Of a stretch of 64,000 nucleotides of DNA, positions 61,740-64,000 are shown one piece after another. Numbering within the stretch: the stretch's first letter is position 1; the number at the start of each line of letters is the position of its first letter. The stretch comes from Pantoea sp. 18069 (GTDB taxonomy: Bacteria > Pseudomonadota > Gammaproteobacteria > Burkholderiales > Burkholderiaceae_C). The stretch covers positions 1-64,000 of the forward strand of contig NZ_CACSJA010000023.1 of the NCBI RefSeq assembly GCF_902706035.1, written 5' to 3'. A model generated the notes under the pieces. It had not been told where the DNA came from. It saw only the letters and a program-made list of their open reading frames with translations, and made no database searches. The translations under genes were made by a program, and so were the position numbers.

Positions 61740-62915
61740 GTGAAATGGACTCCCAAACGCAGTGCACCGTACTGGCGGCGCATTCTCAATACGGCGGTTT
61801 TCTCTCTCGCATTGACCCTCGCCGAGTACGGTGCAAGCGCGCAGGATCTGGCGCAGCTGCATGCGCCGCAGACCTCTCTGGTCTATGTGGGCGCGAATGG
61901 CAACGGTCTGCGCGCGCTGCGATTCGATGCGGGTTCGGGGCAATTGACCGCCATCGGTCCGGTGGCCGGGTTGCCCAAGGCGCGTTGGGGCGCGGCGCAT
62001 CCCACACTGCCGATTCTGTACGTGACCAGCGACGATGGTGCGCCGGAAGGCACAGTCACCGCTTTTTCAGTGGACCGACAAAGCGGTCTGTTGCGCGCCA
62101 TGGGGCAGCAATCCACCGGCGGCAGCGGGCCCACGCATCTATGGCTGGACGCCGCATCCCAAACGCTTCTCGTCGCCAACTATGGCGGTGGATCCGTCTC
62201 CAGCATTGCGCTGAAGGAAGACGGCAATCTGGCGGCACTGATCGGCACCAGCCAGCACGAGGGTTCGGGCCCGCATCGTCGCCAGACCGGCCCGCATGCG
62301 CACGGCGTGTTCCTGGATGCGAGCGGCAGCCATTTGCTTGCCGCCGATTTAGGGGCGGATCGTGTCTACGTCCATGCATTCGATCGCGCAAGCCGCAAGC
62401 TTTCCATCAGCCATTCCGGTCATGCTTTCGTCGCGCCACCTGGCAGCGGGCCGCGGCATCTGGTATTTAGCCACGACCAGCGCTTCGTCCATCTGCTCAG
62501 CGAGCTGACGGGCGAGCTCACCACGTTGCGTTGGGATGCTGCGCAGGGGCGATTGACCGCTGTCCAGAACCTGCAGACGCACAGCCCGCAGTTCACCGGA
62601 AGCAAAAGCGGCTCCGCGATCCTGATCAGCGCCGATGGTCGATTCGTCTATGTCGGCAATCGCGGTGAAAACCGGTTGCAGGTCTATTCGACAAGCGCCG
62701 GCAGTGGCGAACTCACGCTCATCCAGACCATTGGCGGCGGCGGTGAAAACCCATGGACGTTTGCGCTGCATTCATCCGGCCGATGGCTGCTGGTGGCCAA
62801 CGAGCGCAGCCATCGCGTGAATGTATTCGGCGTGGATGCCGCCACAGGCAAGCTTGTCGACGCCGGCCAATCCGCCGAATCACCCGCGCCCATCAGCCTC
62901 ACCTTTGTGGATTGA
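61740..62915 (+). CDS. Exported seven-bladed beta-propeller lactonase (6-phosphogluconolactonase / carboxymuconate-cyclase fold)
   Basis: The protein has 391 residues from the GTG at 61740; AGGAA ends 9 bp upstream and a signal peptide follows (ILNTAVFSLALTLAEYGASA). Lactonase-fold markers are LVYVGANGNGL, GSGPHRRQTGPHAHGVFLD and GSGPRHLVFSHDQRFVHLLSELTGELT. The family contains cytosolic 6-phosphogluconolactonase (YbhE) and the fungal 3-carboxymuconate cyclase. Export to the periplasm argues against sugar-phosphate metabolism; a lactone of the aromatic pathway is a better guess. It has its own promoter block shared with the catabolic operon. Confidence 0.85.
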   Translation: MKWTPKRSAPYWRRILNTAVFSLALTLAEYGASAQDLAQLHAPQTSLVYVGANGNGLRALRFDAGSGQLTAIGPVAGLPKARWGAAHPTLPILYVTSDDGAPEGTVTAFSVDRQSGLLRAMGQQSTGGSGPTHLWLDAASQTLLVANYGGGSVSSIALKEDGNLAALIGTSQHEGSGPHRRQTGPHAHGVFLDASGSHLLAADLGADRVYVHAFDRASRKLSISHSGHAFVAPPGSGPRHLVFSHDQRFVHLLSELTGELTTLRWDAAQGRLTAVQNLQTHSPQFTGSKSGSAILISADGRFVYVGNRGENRLQVYSTSAGSGELTLIQTIGGGGENPWTFALHSSGRWLLVANERSHRVNVFGVDAATGKLVDAGQSAESPAPISLTFVD

Positions 62916-63015
62916 CTGCCGAACACCGGTGCGAGGGAGCATCCCTGTTCTCCGGGTTCGGATTTTCCGTTTCAGCAGTTTCCAAAATCACAATTAGATA
63001 TTCAGGAGCATATTC

Positions 63016-64000
63016 ATGGACCGCAGAAAGTCTCTACGATTACTAGGTACGGCTGCCATCGCAGCGCAGATGCCCTTTGCAACGCTGGCGCGCGCGCAAG
63101 CACAGGCGGCCACGGCGCCGGCGGCGAGCAAGAAGGGCGTGATGCTGATGAACCGCATCGCACCTTCCGTGTCGCAGCTGTACATCGCCAATCTGGACGG
63201 CAGCAACGAACGCAAGCTGCTGCTCGATGGCGACTTCGACTACAACGCCAGCCTCTCCAGCAATGGCGAATGGCTGCTGTTCACTTCCGAGCGACGGGGT
63301 GATGGCCAGTCCGATATCTACCGCGCCCGGCCTGACGGCACAGGCGTTTCGCCGGTCGTCGTCGATGACTCCATGGACGACGCTGCCGCGCTTTCGCCCG
63401 ATGGCCGATTGCTCGCCTTCGTTTCCACGCGCAATGGCTACCGCGCCAACATCTGGCTCAAGGATCTCTACTCGGGCCGTCTCACCCAGCTGACCGGCAT
63501 CGGTGAAGTCCGCGGCCAGGACGGCAAGCCCGATTGCTATTTTCGTCCTGCATGGTCCGCAGATGGCCAGTGGATCGCGTTTTCCAGCGACCGCAACACC
63601 GAATGGACGGGGCACGATCAGGGCCAGGGATGGGAGCACACGCAGGAGCTGGCAATCTACGCGATCAAGCCCGATGGGACGGGTTTGCGCAAGATCGTCG
63701 GCAAGCCAGGCTACTGCCTCGGTTCGCCCAAGTGGTCGCCGGACGGCAAGCGCATCGTGTTCTATGAAATGACGGTGGAAGCCACATGGGGCGCGCGTCG
63801 ACCCAACTACATCGGCAAGGCCTATTCGCAGATCGTTTCGGTGGACGCCGCCACAGGTGGCGATCGCGTGGAGCACACCACAGGCACCGACCTCAAGCTG
63901 CAGCCGCAGTATCTGAGCGACACCGAAATCGGCTATCTCATCAAGTACGGGCCGAACGAAGGGTTGGCCTATACGTCGGGCCGTGCGCCGGTCAGGCAGC
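63016..64000 (+). CDS. TolB-like WD40/PD40 beta-propeller protein, exported, truncated by the window edge
   Basis: The frame is open from the ATG at 63016 to the window end (328 residues seen, no stop). AGGAG lies 7 bp before the start. The N-terminus MDRRKSLRLLGTAAIAAQ has a twin-arginine-like signal. Repeated PD40 units follow (SSNGEWLLFTSERRGDGQSD, ALSPDGRLLAFVSTRNG, SADGQWIAFSSDRN, WSPDGKRIVFYE), as in TolB and similar periplasmic propellers. It lies 100 bp after the lactonase gene and probably shares its transcript. Role unknown; it may bind or scaffold rather than catalyse. Confidence 0.85.
   Translation, partial: MDRRKSLRLLGTAAIAAQMPFATLARAQAQAATAPAASKKGVMLMNRIAPSVSQLYIANLDGSNERKLLLDGDFDYNASLSSNGEWLLFTSERRGDGQSDIYRARPDGTGVSPVVVDDSMDDAAALSPDGRLLAFVSTRNGYRANIWLKDLYSGRLTQLTGIGEVRGQDGKPDCYFRPAWSADGQWIAFSSDRNTEWTGHDQGQGWEHTQELAIYAIKPDGTGLRKIVGKPGYCLGSPKWSPDGKRIVFYEMTVEATWGARRPNYIGKAYSQIVSVDAATGGDRVEHTTGTDLKLQPQYLSDTEIGYLIKYGPNEGLAYTSGRAPVRQ

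Overview
This 64 kb, GC-rich window looks like a chromosome segment of a betaproteobacterium of the order Burkholderiales, most likely family Comamonadaceae. The grounds are the codon and GC bias, a solitary Bug/Ttt-type binding protein, a DUF2917 gene paired with a MocR regulator, an Omp32-like porin, and gallate/protocatechuate-4,5-style catabolic genes. The genus is an inference.

Layout. (1) 1-9.2 kb: the 3' end of a giant VCBS-repeat, type-I-secreted adhesin, then a LapG-like periplasmic protease and a LapD-like degenerate GGDEF/EAL c-di-GMP receptor. This is a biofilm adhesin with its release switch. (2) 9.3-10.1 kb: tRNA-Val(GAC) with its terminator and a DsbA-like protein. (3) 10.3-19.9 kb: a TetR regulator divergent from a siderophore uptake operon of two fused ABC half-transporters, two FecCD-type permeases, a binding protein and a TonB-dependent receptor, with no FecE-type ATPase and no siderophore synthesis genes. 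(4) 20-32.7 kb: three consecutive minus-strand cell-surface signalling cassettes (ECF sigma, FecR anti-sigma, STN-bearing TonB receptor), each preceded by a Fur-box-like palindrome. The last two cassettes are clear paralogues, separated by a YciI-like gene. (5) 32.9-40.6 kb: a heavy-metal RND efflux operon (adaptor, pump, outer-membrane channel) with its own two-component system. (6) 40.6-43.9 kb: a DUF2917 gene divergent from a MocR regulator, a REP-like palindrome cluster, and a LysR regulator.

(7) 44-64 kb: a large catabolic/envelope cluster. After a binding protein and a porin comes a probable operon of about 14 kb (46.5-60.5 kb), closed by a strong terminator. It encodes two paralogous 4,5-dihydroxyphthalate-decarboxylase-like proteins, a LigJ-like 4-oxalomesaconate hydratase, a COG3618-type amidohydrolase/lactonase, an MFS transporter, a LigB-fold extradiol dioxygenase of the gallate/3-O-methylgallate type, an HpcH/HpaI aldolase, and then DUF1302, DUF1329, YCF48-like and MMPL/RND proteins. 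An AraC regulator, an exported beta-propeller lactonase and a TolB-like beta-propeller (running off the window) follow. Together the enzymes suggest uptake, decarboxylation, ring cleavage to 4-oxalomesaconate, hydration and aldol cleavage of a carboxylated polyhydroxy-aromatic. An envelope module of unknown role is tied to the same transcript.

The most unusual signal is an 80-bp block shared almost base for base between the promoter of the first decarboxylase gene (46376-46456) and that of the exported lactonase (61603-61682). The spacing to each start codon is also the same. The block is a candidate regulon element, plausibly for the adjacent AraC protein.
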